Source: Symsagittifera roscoffensis
Lineage: Eukaryota; Xenacoelomorpha; Acoela; Convolutidae
Assembly (NCBI RefSeq): GCF_963678635.1
Contig: NC_087068.1
Span: 28,212,318-28,276,317, forward strand
DNA length: 64,000 nt
Direction of reading: 5' to 3'
In this document: one piece after another, positions 46,965 to 57,800 of the stretch
Position numbering within the stretch: position 1 is the first letter of the stretch
Layout: each line of letters begins with the position of its first letter
The notes under the pieces: model-generated
What the model was told of the DNA's origin: nothing
What the model saw: the letters and a program-made list of their open reading frames with translations, nothing else
The model's database searches: none
Position numbers and translations under genes: made by a program

Positions 46965-48188
46965 GTATATAGTAAAAACAATTTTTCCCAGGCATCCAGA
47001 CAACTTTTTGACTCCCTCAGCGTGCAAATTTCTACAAGTAATTTCTTGTTTTAATTGTTCAATTGTTTACTGTTCCATTGTTTGAAAAATGGAGAGTCTC
47101 AATTTACTGGATCCGGATTTACCCAAGTTAAATATCAGAAGACTCCTCAAAGCACTCAGAATTTGAATCTGTAAGATAACTTGGTGAAAACTAAAAAGTC
47201 AACTGGTAATGGAACCAAAAGTTTTTGTTATAACTTTTAACGCCTTCAAAGGTTTAATAATTTTCGTTTGAACTAAGTTGATATCTGGTAACATCAACAT
47301 GTGCATGAATGTGAATGAATTAAGTCAGTGGCAAGTAAACAACTAAAACAGACTTGATACTTATGGATACTTGATGAGTTATGGATGATTCAGTTAAATA
47401 AATCTTTATTAAATTAAGATTACTTAGATGAATGTTTAAAACAATTACGTAAAAGCGTAACTATGTGAACTCACACGCGGGTTGCCCTCTGCCTGTAACC
47501 CATTTTTTAATGCAAATTATTCGAATAAAAAGTGAGACAATTTTTGATTGTTCGTACAATTGTTTCACTTGTATAACTTGTAAGAAACCACCCGGTTTGT
47601 AGTTTGTTGAAATTGAAAATTTTTGTAATGATGTATCTTGTTGGAAAGTTTTGCTTTTGCTTCATTTTTCTCTAATCTCAAAATTGAAAAAAGTCAAAAA
47701 TAGCCTTAACTTACACTTCCTGATTCCAATCATAATTTGATTCACTTTTCAGCTATTCTGAGTTTCTTTCAGACAGTTTACTCAAGTTGGCTTAGTTTAA
47801 CCAGAAAAATGCCACTAATTGTTCCGACTTTCGATACGAACGTAACGGAAGATTCATGCTCGGGGTGGGTTTTTCTTTCTTCAGACAAATTTTGGCTTTT
47901 TAACTAGCCATTTTTGACTGAACTTTTTTATATCATTCGATGAATTACGTTTTCCTTACAAAGTTTTTAGATTTTCCAATTCTTACACAAAGTTGCCAAA
48001 AATTGTCTTTTACCCATTGCTTTAGCTTTTTTTGGAACTTTCTAATTCTTGCACTTAAAAAATTTGGTTGTGTTGGGTTTTTCTTTTGCAAGTGGGATTA
48101 CAATTTCTGTTAGGATAGTGAGTCCGGTGATGTTTGCTTTTTGGTCGTCTTCGGTTATAAATGAATTGAATTGCACCGTCCAGCCTCC

Positions 48189-48683
48189 TTATTCTATCGC
48201 AATTCTTAATAGTCCTTTCGGGAGGATTGTTTTTCCATTGTAGCATACCAAATTTATTGCCGCGTCTTCCGGAGAGATATATCTGCTGAAATTTGCTGAT
48301 TTTTTATTTGTCTGAAGTCTTTGCGCTGTTTTTTTGTTTATGAAGGTCATTGGGCTTCCTAATTTTGCCTTTGCGATTATGCTCTCTGATTTAGTTTTTT
48401 TTATAATGGGGCCGCTTAAGTCTTCTTCTCGCATAGCGATTAGGTTTTTTGCTTCAAAGGCTTCAGAAATGACTCGTGGTATGTCTTCGCAACCGTTGGT
48501 AGAGATTAATTCCGCGTAAGCTAAGGGGTCGATCTCTTCATCTTCGTTTTCTTCATATTGTTCTTCCTCAGGTTGGTTTCCGTTCGACTCCTGCATGTAG
48601 TTTACATTTGTTGATCTGCATACTTTTGCAAAATGTCTTCGTTTTGCTTGATTGGTAACAATTTTATCTTTGGCTGGGCACAA
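48189..48683 (-). pseudogene. Zinc knuckle and protease region, type A, unit 6
   Basis: 164 codons, nearly the same as 38614-39108. The knuckle has lost two Cys (VTNQAKRRHFAKVC) and the protease core reads LGSPMTFIN. It sits between RT of type B and the array joint at 47939, so each unit carries two different protease regions. Confidence 0.7.
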
Positions 48684-48872
48684 TTGTAAGTGATTGAGAC
48701 CGAATGAATTGTCTACCGCATTTGTATCAATTCTTGGACTTATTTGTGAATTCTGCGTACTTCATGAGTTATTATTTCCTCTTGGGAAGTTTTGACGTCC
48801 TCTGCAGAAACCTCGGACTTTTTGACTGATTGCTATGCATTTGGAGCTCCTCTGCCGCGTGAGTGCTTGTAT

Positions 48873-49640
48873 TCAATGGGTTCTTGTTTGATAGCTTTCG
48901 CAATTTGTCAGAGTGAGGCTTATCGCTTTTTGAAGTTCGGTAGGCATGTCCGTGAGGCCGTAGAATCGCATTTGGAATTGGTTTGTTCCAGTGGCATGGC
49001 CTCCAATGAGGCTAAAATTGCATTGTCTATTTGTTTCTCCATCCGGAGGAGTTTGCGAATATGCATAGCAAAGATCATGTGTCGACAATAGTGTCGGTTC
49101 TTTTTCCTTTGTTTTTATGATTTGTGCAACACTGTCAATGTAGTTCGATCTTGGGCTTTTGATGTTTGTTTTTATTGATAAAATTGTTTAGCTTTTTCGA
49201 GTTCAATACTAGTTTTACTGTTTGATCCTTCTTTACCATTACTACAATTGGACTGATGAATTGCTTATCCAAAGATTCATTTAACTTCATGATGATTTTT
49301 GATCAATCAATTTAATCAATTTTTTGTTCACGAGTTCTTGGAGATGATTTGGTTTCCTTCTTCTTTTTTGTTTTATTGGTGTCATGTCTTTGATGAATTG
49401 CGGTTTCCGTACATAGTTTTTAGATTTTCCATTTCTTACACACAGTTGCTGAAAATTTTATTTTACCCATTGCTTTAGCTTTTTTCGGAATTTTCTAATT
49501 CTTGCACTTTAAAAAATTGGTTGTATTGGGTTTTTCTTTTGCAAGTGGGATTACAATTTCTGTTAGAATAGTGAGTCCGGTGATGTTTGCTTTTTGGTCG
49601 TCTTCAGTTATAAATGAATTGAATTGCACCGTCCAGCCTC
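48873..49640 (-). pseudogene. RT N-terminal half, type B, unit 6
   Basis: The blocks read pre-RT, FISPIVVMVKKDQTVKL-like fingers, NKNKYQKPKIEL, then DLCYAYSQ (motif A Asp), CNFSLIGGHATGTNQFQMR and FYGLTDMPTELQKAISLTL. The frame then runs into type A gag sequence, so the YVDD half is missing. Equivalent pieces occur at 29005, 34154, 39298 and 43729. Confidence 0.75.
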
Positions 49641-49641
49641 C

Positions 49642-50130
49642 TTATTCTATCGCAATTCCTAATCGTCCTTTCGGGAGGTTTTTTTTTCCATTGTAGCATA
49701 CCAAATTTATTACCTGAGTGATATATCTGCTGAAATTTGCTGGTTTTTCATTTGTCTGAAGTCTTTGCGCTGTTTTCTTGTTTAAGAAGGACATTGAGCT
49801 TCCTGATTTTGTAATTGCGATAATGTTCTCTGAATCAGTTTTTGTTTTTATAATGTGGCAGTTTAAGTCTTCTCTTCGCATATCGATTAGGTTTTTTATT
49901 TCGAAGGCTTCAGAAATGACTCGTGGTATGTCTTCGCAACCATTGGTAGAGATTAATTCCGCGTAAGCTAAGGGGTCGTTCTCTTCATCTTCGTTTTCTT
50001 CATTTTGTTCTCCCTCAGATTGGTTTCCGTTTGACTCCTGCATATAGTTTACTTTTGTTGATCTGCATACTTTTGCGAAATGTCTTCGTTTTGCGCAATT
50101 GGTAACAGTTTTATCTTTGGCTGGGCACAA
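49642..50130 (-). pseudogene. Zinc knuckle and protease region, type B, unit 6
   Basis: 162 codons. The knuckle reads VTNCAKRRHFAKVC, one Cys short of CCHC and with Arg for the usual Gly. An acidic linker follows, then KSGSSMSFLN where a catalytic DSG would be expected. It is roughly 80% identical to type A, so A and B come from two different element copies. Unit 2 has the same frame at 29774-30262. Confidence 0.75.
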
Positions 50131-50204
50131 TAATAACTGATTGAGACCGAATTGTCAACCGCATTTGCATCAATTCTTGGACTTACTTGTAAATTCTGTG
50201 TACC

Positions 50205-50603
50205 TCAGGGGTTATTATTTCCTCCTGGGAATATTTGACGGCCTCTGCAGAAACCTCGCACTTGTTGACTCTCTGCTAGTAGTTCCTTGGAAATTTTTTC
50301 ATATGACATATGGGCTGTGATTATGTCTCGTACCCTTTCATCTTCTCTATCACTGCTTTCGACGCGTGACGCTAGTTCGACTAGATCCGCATGGAATTGT
50401 TCTAAAGATTCGTTTTTCGGTTGTTTCCAGCAGACGAAGTTATACCTCTCGAAAGCAATTGACCTACTTCGTTGTGACAAAAATGTCTTCAGTTTTTGTT
50501 GCAATTCTTTCTTTGTTATGGCGTGTATCTCAAGTCCTGGACGTTCTTGCTGTACTTGTTTTTTGCCTTGGGCTCCTAAGCACAAAAATATATAACTCCT
50601 CAC
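50205..50603 (-). pseudogene. Gag fragment, type B, unit 6
   Basis: 132 codons without a stop. FERYNFVCWKQPKNESLEQF matches the retrotransposon gag core (ERY.F..R.Q...ESVD.F), and ADLVELA and RVRDIITAH fit the following helices. The zinc knuckle is in a separate frame downstream (50130). Gag normally runs about 300-400 residues, so this is part of a broken gene. Units 2-5 carry one extra C near position 50490. Confidence 0.75.
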
Positions 50604-50949
50604 TTTGGTATCTACTTCGTCCCACGGGAAATTGTGTCGAAGTGATCCTCTCTCTCTCTAACTCTTGCTTTTTTGTTTTCCCAGTCAACTTTTTTCTCTT
50701 GATTTCGTATAACTCGTTTTCGTTTTCCGCTTCTGTTTCACCGTTATTTTAAATTTGTAAATGGGTTCCGTTGGTACTATAATTGGTGGCTTAAGATGAA
50801 GTATAGTTCATAATTCTTTTTGTCTGATCAGGACGGCCAATGCTATCATCGCTGTTCATTTGGTCCACTCCACTGATGGTTCGGTCGTTGCCATCTGCCA
50901 GATTAGTTAAATGCTCAGATGATTTTTGTATCCTTCGCTGGCTGCGCCA

Positions 50950-51195
50950 TGTCATACCGTATTGTATGAGTCTTAACTGAACCCGTATGGATTGGCAACT
51001 AGGTTGGTAACTCAATGAAGAGTAACCGATAATTGAAACATAATCTCCTAAATTGTGTTCTGAGCGTTCAGAGTTCTTCTCATTTCGGACTGGCCGTGTC
51101 ACTCAAGGTCATTTTACCTGCGGTACATATTAAATAAATAAGTATAGTTATTTATTTGTACATCACTAGGTTAATGCCAATCCGCCCAGATAACA
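50950..51195 (-). repeat. 5' LTR, unit 6
   Basis: A 246-bp LTR ending ATAACA. It lies 649 bp upstream of the ATG of the exon-1 copy closest to exons 3-5, and points away from the gene. Confidence 0.85.
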
Positions 51196-51504
51196 ATTAA
51201 CAAGAGGAAATTGACCATCAAAGACGAGCGACTCGTTTTTAACAATTACTTTGTTTTTGTAAAGTTTCATCCTTTGTCATTTTGCACCGTGTTTATTCTT
51301 TTTTTACATGTCTTTTTTCAAGATGCTGAAATTTTTCACCCGAAGTCAACTTGCGCGCGTTTTCAGGGTGATCGAAAAGTTTTTCAAACTATGCATCAAG
51401 AAATGGGTCATTTTTGCTTATAAACTGCCCAAACTTTAATTATTTGAAGGTTCAGTCAGTGTAGCTGTTTTTTTCTGCCATCTTCTCCTTTCATTCTTTT
51501 CATT

Positions 51505-51844
51505 TTGGAATAAAATCATTGTGAGTTGAAAAGTGAAAACTATTTTCAAACTATAATGTTGTTTTTTGGACTCTTTCATTATTCTTATTTTTCAGTCCCA
51601 TAAGGCATTCAAAATACCATGTCAAAAGTGTCATGATTTACAGAAGTCATCAGTCATGCAAACATTTTTGTAACTGTCAATCTTTTGTGCTTTCTCCAAC
51701 CACGATTGTTAAAGTATTTCTGTAACAACGCAAAGAGAAACCAAGACTGTCACGTCTAGAACTGGTTGAAAACAACTGGTTTTAAACTGTACCTGAAACC
51801 GATCCGATCGATTTTCGAGTTGGAAAATAAAAACGTCAAAAAGA
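51505..51844 (+). promoter_or_regulatory. Upstream region shared by all six exon-1 copies
   Basis: About 340 bp immediately 5' of the ATG, from ATTTTGGAATAAAATC onwards, is nearly identical in all six units. Even unit 1 keeps it, although its upstream neighbour is gypsy gag. It probably holds the 5' UTR and core promoter, but I see no clear TATA box at a fixed distance. GTGTCATGATTTACAG and CCGATCCGATCGATTTTCG are compact motifs within it. Confidence 0.5.
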
Positions 51845-54800
51845 ATGAGCGCAGCCAAAAAGGTACGAAACTCTTTCCCACTGAATTTTTTAAAAAATGG
51901 TAAAGTGTGTGCGTTCTGATTAAAGTATAGGGTTTGAGCCTTGTTGTTTTAAATGTTTTCAGATATGCTGGTTATCAATCAACGGAAAGGGGTTGTTTTG
52001 TTTAGAAGTCTGATGGCAAAGCGGTTAAACCGAAGGGAGCTACGGCGGCCACGGTACCTGAACTAACAGAGGAGCAGATAGCTGACTTCAAAGACGCATT
52101 CTCTCTCTTTGACAAGGTATATAGTAAAAACAATTTTTCCCAGGCATCCAAGCAACTTTTTGACTCCCTCAGCCTGCAAATTTCTACAAGTAATTTCTTG
52201 TTTTAATTGTTCAATTGTTTACTGTTCCATTGTTTGAAAAATGGAGAAACTCAATTTACTGGATCCGGATTTACACAATTTAAATATCAGAAGACTCCTC
52301 AAAGCACTCTGAATTTGAATCTGTAAGATAACTTGGTGAAAACTAAAAAGTCAACTGGTAATGGAGCCAAAAGTTTTTCTTATAACTTTTAACGCCTTCA
52401 AAGGTTTAATAATTTTCGTTTGAACTAAGTTGATATCTGGTAACATCAACATGTGCATGAATGTGAATGAATTAAGTCAGTGGCAAGTAATCAACTAAAA
52501 CAGACTTGATACTTATGGATACTTGATGAGTTATGGATGATTCAGTTAAATAAATCACTATTAAATTAAGATTACTTAGATGAATGTTTAAAACAATTAC
52601 GTAAAAGCGTAACTATGTGAACTCACATGCGGGTTGCCCTCTGCCTGTAACCCATTTTTTAATGCAAATTATTCGAATAAAAAGTGAGACAATTTTTGAT
52701 TGTTCGTACGATTGTTTCACTTGTATTACTTGTAAGAAACCACCCGGTTTGTAGCTTGTTGAAATTGAAAATTTTTGTAATGATGTATCTTGTTGGAAAG
52801 TTTTGCTTTTGTTTCATTTTTCTCTAATCTCAAAATTGAAAAAAGCCAAAAATAGCCTTAACTTACACTTCCTGATTCCAATCATAATTTGATTCACTTT
52901 TGAGCTATTCTGAGTTTCTTTCAGACAGTTTACTCAAGTTGGCTTAGTTTAACCAGAAAAATGCCACTAATTGTTCCGACTTTCGACACGAACGTAACGG
53001 AATATTCATGCTCGGGGTGGGTTTTTTTTTCTTCAGACAAATTTTGACTTTTTAACTAGCCATTTTTGACTGAACTTTTTTATATCATTCGAAAGTTATT
53101 GTTAACCTGAGCTTAAACTTGAAAATATATTTTACCTGTGATCATTTTTCGTGAAGTTACGGGGGTTTAAATATTGCCATTTTGGCCAATTTGGGACAAT
53201 TAACGCGCGATATATTTCGCGCTATTAACGCGTAAGCGGAGAGTTAATCAGTCTTTGAAATCGTTCCTAATTGGTTGAAAGAAGCTTATTTGCCATAAGT
53301 GATTTGTTACAAGGAGCGACATATATGCTTTTGTACTTTATATGGCGTGTGGGGGAATGATTTTCATAAAAAATTTCAAATTTTAGAAAAAATTTTTTCA
53401 TTTTGGTTGATTTCATTTAATTTTTTAATGTTATTACTAATCCATAAACCTTAAAAGGCAGTCGGAACATTCAGGGCTTTGCCCTGATATACGAGCAGTT
53501 TTGTTATTTTTTACCGCTATAGCAACTTTTTGCTTTATTTTTCGCTTTCATATTTTTTCGCTTTCACATTTTCCTCAAATAGAAATTATTTTATTGTTCC
53601 GACTTTCGCTCTGAAAGTAACTGAATATTTGTGCTCGGGTGGTTTTTTTTCTTGAGACATATTTTGACTTTTTAACTAGCCATGCCAAGTATTGTTTTCC
53701 TGAGCTCAAATATGAAAAGATATTTCACCTGTGATCATTTTTCGTGAAGTTATGAGGGTTTAAAAATGGTCATTTCAGCCAATTTGCGACAATTAAGGCG
53801 CGATATATTTCGCGCTATTAACGTGTAAGCTGAGCGTTAATCCGTCCTAGAACTCGTTCCAAATTGATTAAAAGAAGCTTATGTGCCATAACTGATTTGT
53901 TACAAGGAGCAAAATTTATTCTTTTGTACTTTATATGGCGTGAGGGGGGATGATTTTTATTTTAAAAAAAGTTCAAATTTTTGAAGAAGAAATTTTTTAT
54001 TTTATTTTAATACAATTAATTTTTTTTGTTATTACTTCTCCATAAACATTAAAAGGCAGTCGGAACATTTAGGGCTTCGCCCTGATACGAGCAGTCTTGT
54101 TAATATTGTTGTTACTGTTATTACTTTCTCAATCGGAACCACATTTTGCTGTGCTTTTTGTGGCAAAATTTGAGCCGTTTTTCGCCTTCTTCAATATCTC
54201 ATTCAATAGGAATCTTAAAATGTTTAAACCGACTCCTTTTATATTTTGAAAAGGAATTTTATCAAAATTTTTTACTGGTTTGAGCTGAGTTTTTCAACTA
54301 CATTTGTTTTTAAAGCCAATTCTCCGCATCATGCTGTCTATAGCTTTTAGGAAATTTTCTAAGCACCTTTTTTTGTAAGCATAAAATTTCAATCCCATTA
54401 TACCAGGAAGAATGCAAAAATTTTTCTAACTTTATAAAAATCTCAAACACAACCCTAAATCAGTTGCTCTAGAAACAGACAAAATCAAAAACAGAATAGT
54501 TTTCCTAGCACATATAATTAAACAAGACTGCTCCTATCAGGGCGCGAAGCCCTGAATGTTCCGACTGCTTTTAACGTTTATGGAGCAGTCATAACATAAT
54601 ATAAATAAATTTAATAAAATGAAATGAAAATTTTTTTTTCTAAAATTTGAAATCCAAAAAGCTTATGACCAACAAGAAATCTTCTTTCAAGGTTTTACTA
54701 GAAACTTGTAAAATTTTGTGTTAATTATTTTTTTTTGTTTTGAACTTAAAATTAAAAAAGAGAGACCATAATATGGCCTTCAATGATTCTCAACAACCAA

Positions 54801-57800
54801 TGTTTTTTAGTTCAGCTCGGCATGTTTCGAATAATCCAGCTTGCTTGCTTATTATGGAAAATACTTTTAGTTCTTAACTACTCTTTTTTTAATTCACCTA
54901 AAAAAGCCGCACACTAGTCGAGGAAAGAGAGAAAGCGCCAATTCTTTCTCAATCAACATTCTTTTTTTCATCTCATAAAAACGTGTATATTCACACTTGA
55001 TTCCTTTTCACAGCATTTGTGTTGAAGGCTTAATAAAATAAATCTCAAAATGATATAAACTGCAAAAAAAGTGTTGCTAATCTTAAGCTTAACTGTTATC
55101 TCAATTCCAGTATTTCAGAAATAATCGGTAAATCTTGGCGCATTATTTTGAAAACTTTGTTTGAGTTTCAGACTGATCTAAAGTTGTCAATAAAAATGTA
55201 CTTGTTCATTGATAGCCAACCAACAAAATTTAACAGCATATAAAACCCACAAGCTAATAATTTCCATTTTTGCTCCTTAGTTTTGTCTCTTTTCTCCCTA
55301 TCAAATGCCCAATTCAAATCTTGAACTATGTTCTGCTTGCGACTTATGTTTATAACTATACAAAAGGTCATTCATTTTGGCAAAACTGATTTTTTTTTAA
55401 AAAAAAGAACAAATTTAGTGTGTGCACAAAAAATTTCCGATGGTGGACAAAAAAAAGATTATAATTGATTTCATGTCCATATGTTCTATCATTAACTCAC
55501 AAATTCAGCATAAAATTACATGAAACAACTATGAAAAAATTATATAAAAAGAAAATAAAGTGGAAAAGGGCTTAATGTTCCAAATTTTTAAGAAAGTAAG
55601 AAACATATATTCCACGGGTGATTTTTTATTCAGGCCGTTGTTACAACAAAAACCTTTAAGAATAGAAAAACGCAGTGAAGACACTGATGTAGGTGGTAAC
55701 GATGTATTCTATAGTGTCCGAAAAGTTGTTCACGCTCAACGTTTGTTTTTGTGGTTAAAGTTTTTTTGAGTTCAGTTCTTTTGCTTTGTTAAAAGGAAGG
55801 CAAACTCCACTATTGAACAGCGAAAAAGTTAAGGTCACAAAAAACGAGATCAATTTCTAGTTTCAAAAATTTCATAGAGAAAAACGCAACTTAATTTAGT
55901 TAGTTTTATCAAAATATTGTCAATCATATATTGTTTCTGAAAAAGCAGTTTTTTTTTTCCTTTTTTGAAATTCAAATTTCTTTTCTACAAACCGATCTTT
56001 TTTGTTTCCTAGCGTTCGTTGACTCGTTTACAACAGTCGAATCAAAATTTTTTCAGCTTGACATTCGATACTGAAATATTCGAAGTTCAAGGCTGTTTTG
56101 GCTTGCACTAGTCTATCTGGGATTTAAAACTTCGCATTTCCTATGTAATAGTTTCAATACGCAAACCATTTATGCGTGGTGAATCATCCCACAAAAAAAA
56201 CTGTTTCAAATTGAATTGAGACAAACTGAATTGGTCGTATTAATTTCGTATACCGTTCAAACGTTCGAGTTTTAAGTTTGATAGTGGCAGTCCAAAATTC
56301 ATAATGTATCAAAAAATATATAATCACACTTTACTTGAGATCAGTTACGGAGCAGCCTTGTTTTTTTTAAAAAACTTTTGTTCCGACTTTCGCAACAAAA
56401 GTAACGGAATATTTGTGCTCGGATGTGTTTTTTTCTTTAGACAAGTTTTGACTTTTTAACAAGCCATTTTTGACGGAATTTTTTTTTTTATCATTCAAAA
56501 GGTATTGTTGTTCTGAGCTTAAATTTGAAAAAATGATCATTTTTTTCGTAAACTGATCATTTTTCGTATAGTTATGGGGATTTAAACATAGCCATTTTGG
56601 CCAATTTGGGACAATTAACGCACGATATATTGATTTGTTACTAGGAGCAAAATCTATCACTTTGTACTCTATATGACGTGTGGGGGGATGATTTTCACAC
56701 AAAACCTCAGATTTAAAAAAAAAATCGTTTTGTTTTTATTACCTTTAAATTTTTCATAAGATTACTGCTTCACAGCCCTTAAAAGGTAGTCGGAACATTC
56801 AAGGCTTCGCCCTGATACGAGCAGTCTTGTTTAAATAACATTTCAACGGTGTGCTTAATCAACTGAAAATTTATGCTTTATTTGAAGAATGCAAAGTTTT
56901 GATGTAAGATTCGCCTAGGACGGGGATGGTAAGATCACCACAGTGGAGATAGGACGGGTGATGAGGAGTCTGGGCCACAAACCAACTGATACTGAGCTGA
57001 AGGACCTCATCAACGAAGTAGATAAGGACGGTGGGTGAATTCGGTCTATTTGGATATTGTCGTTGTCTACATCTCCAAATTAACATACAAGTTTGACCTC
57101 CATACACTGAAAATGCTTGTCATACGACTCCATACATCAAGTCTCAGGAGAAAAATTTTTATAATCAATCCAATTCTATGAGCGTTATTGATCCATGTGG
57201 GTAGTTGTTAGAAAACCGTATAATTTTATTTAATTTGTTTGAAAATAAGAAAATGGACTCTAAATCATTCTTGGAAAACAATTCAATTCAACCGTCTCCC
57301 CCGTCCAGCATCAAGGGGTTTTGGATTTTAGCATATTTGCAATTAAACCAAATACCAATCAATCATGAAATTATATCAAGATTGTTTGGTATTTGATTGT
57401 CATGAAGTTGCTAAACTCTTCACTGATCAGACAAATAATCTGGAGCTGATTGAAAACTTTTTAGAACAAAAAATGACGTGTTAAGTCTAATTATGCTACA
57501 AAACATGAGTTGAAATGTTTTGCTAATGTTCGAGAGGTCACAAGTTTTGCCAATAAATGAAGCTTTTTTCTCAGGAAATGGCGTGATCTGTTTCGACGAG
57601 TTTCTGGGCATGATGGCGAAGAAGGTGAAGCACTCGGACAGGGTGTCGGAGATCAAGGAGGCATTCAAGGTACTCGACAGGGACAACGACGGATTCATCA
57701 CTGCACAGGAACTCAAGGTCCATATCTTAAGCAGAACAGTATTTGCAATTTAGTTTACTTTGAATAAAAAACTAACAATAAGCACATAATAATTAGAGCT

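Larger units (their letters stand above)
40148..49722 (+). repeat. 9,575-bp recent tandem duplication, block 2
   Basis: It carries exon copies 4 and 5. The block joint is the four bases TATA at 40148-40151, where the end of one type B protease region (GAGTGATATA) meets the middle of gag (TTATACCTCTCG). This joint explains the apparent deletion in unit 4. At the far end (49722) the normal sequence GATATATCTGC resumes. Confidence 0.85.
47940..51195 (-). mobile_element. Gypsy A/B chimera and LTR, unit 6
   Basis: The best preserved of the chimeras, and the one nearest the single exon 3. Parts: type A 48049-48683, joint near 48892, RT 48873-49640, type B protease/knuckle 49642-50130, gag 50205-50603, primer binding site 50932-50949, LTR 50950-51195. 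It keeps the gag frame broken in units 2, 3 and 5. Confidence 0.8.
25531..53091 (+). repeat. Six-unit tandem array of calmodulin-gene 5' exons with gypsy fragments
   Basis: Unit boundaries sit at the same chimeric joint, TATATCATTCGA|TGAATT, at 28072, 33222, 38364, 42797 and 47939. The first unit starts in pol at 25531; the last runs out at 53091 into normal intron 2. Exon 1 start spacings are 5150, 5142, 4433, 5142 and 5152 bp. Each full unit holds gypsy type A fragment, gypsy type B 5' half, LTR, about 315 bp of locus flank, promoter, exon 1, exon 2 and the start of intron 2. Unit 1 lacks the B element, LTR and flank. Unit 4 lacks about 710 bp of gag/protease. Confidence 0.92.

Noticed and set aside
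25531-53091. Array read as six separate calmodulin genes or pseudogenes
   Set aside because: Exons 3-5 were looked for after each exon 2 and are absent until 56919. The cassettes are 5' halves only, so calling six genes would be wrong.
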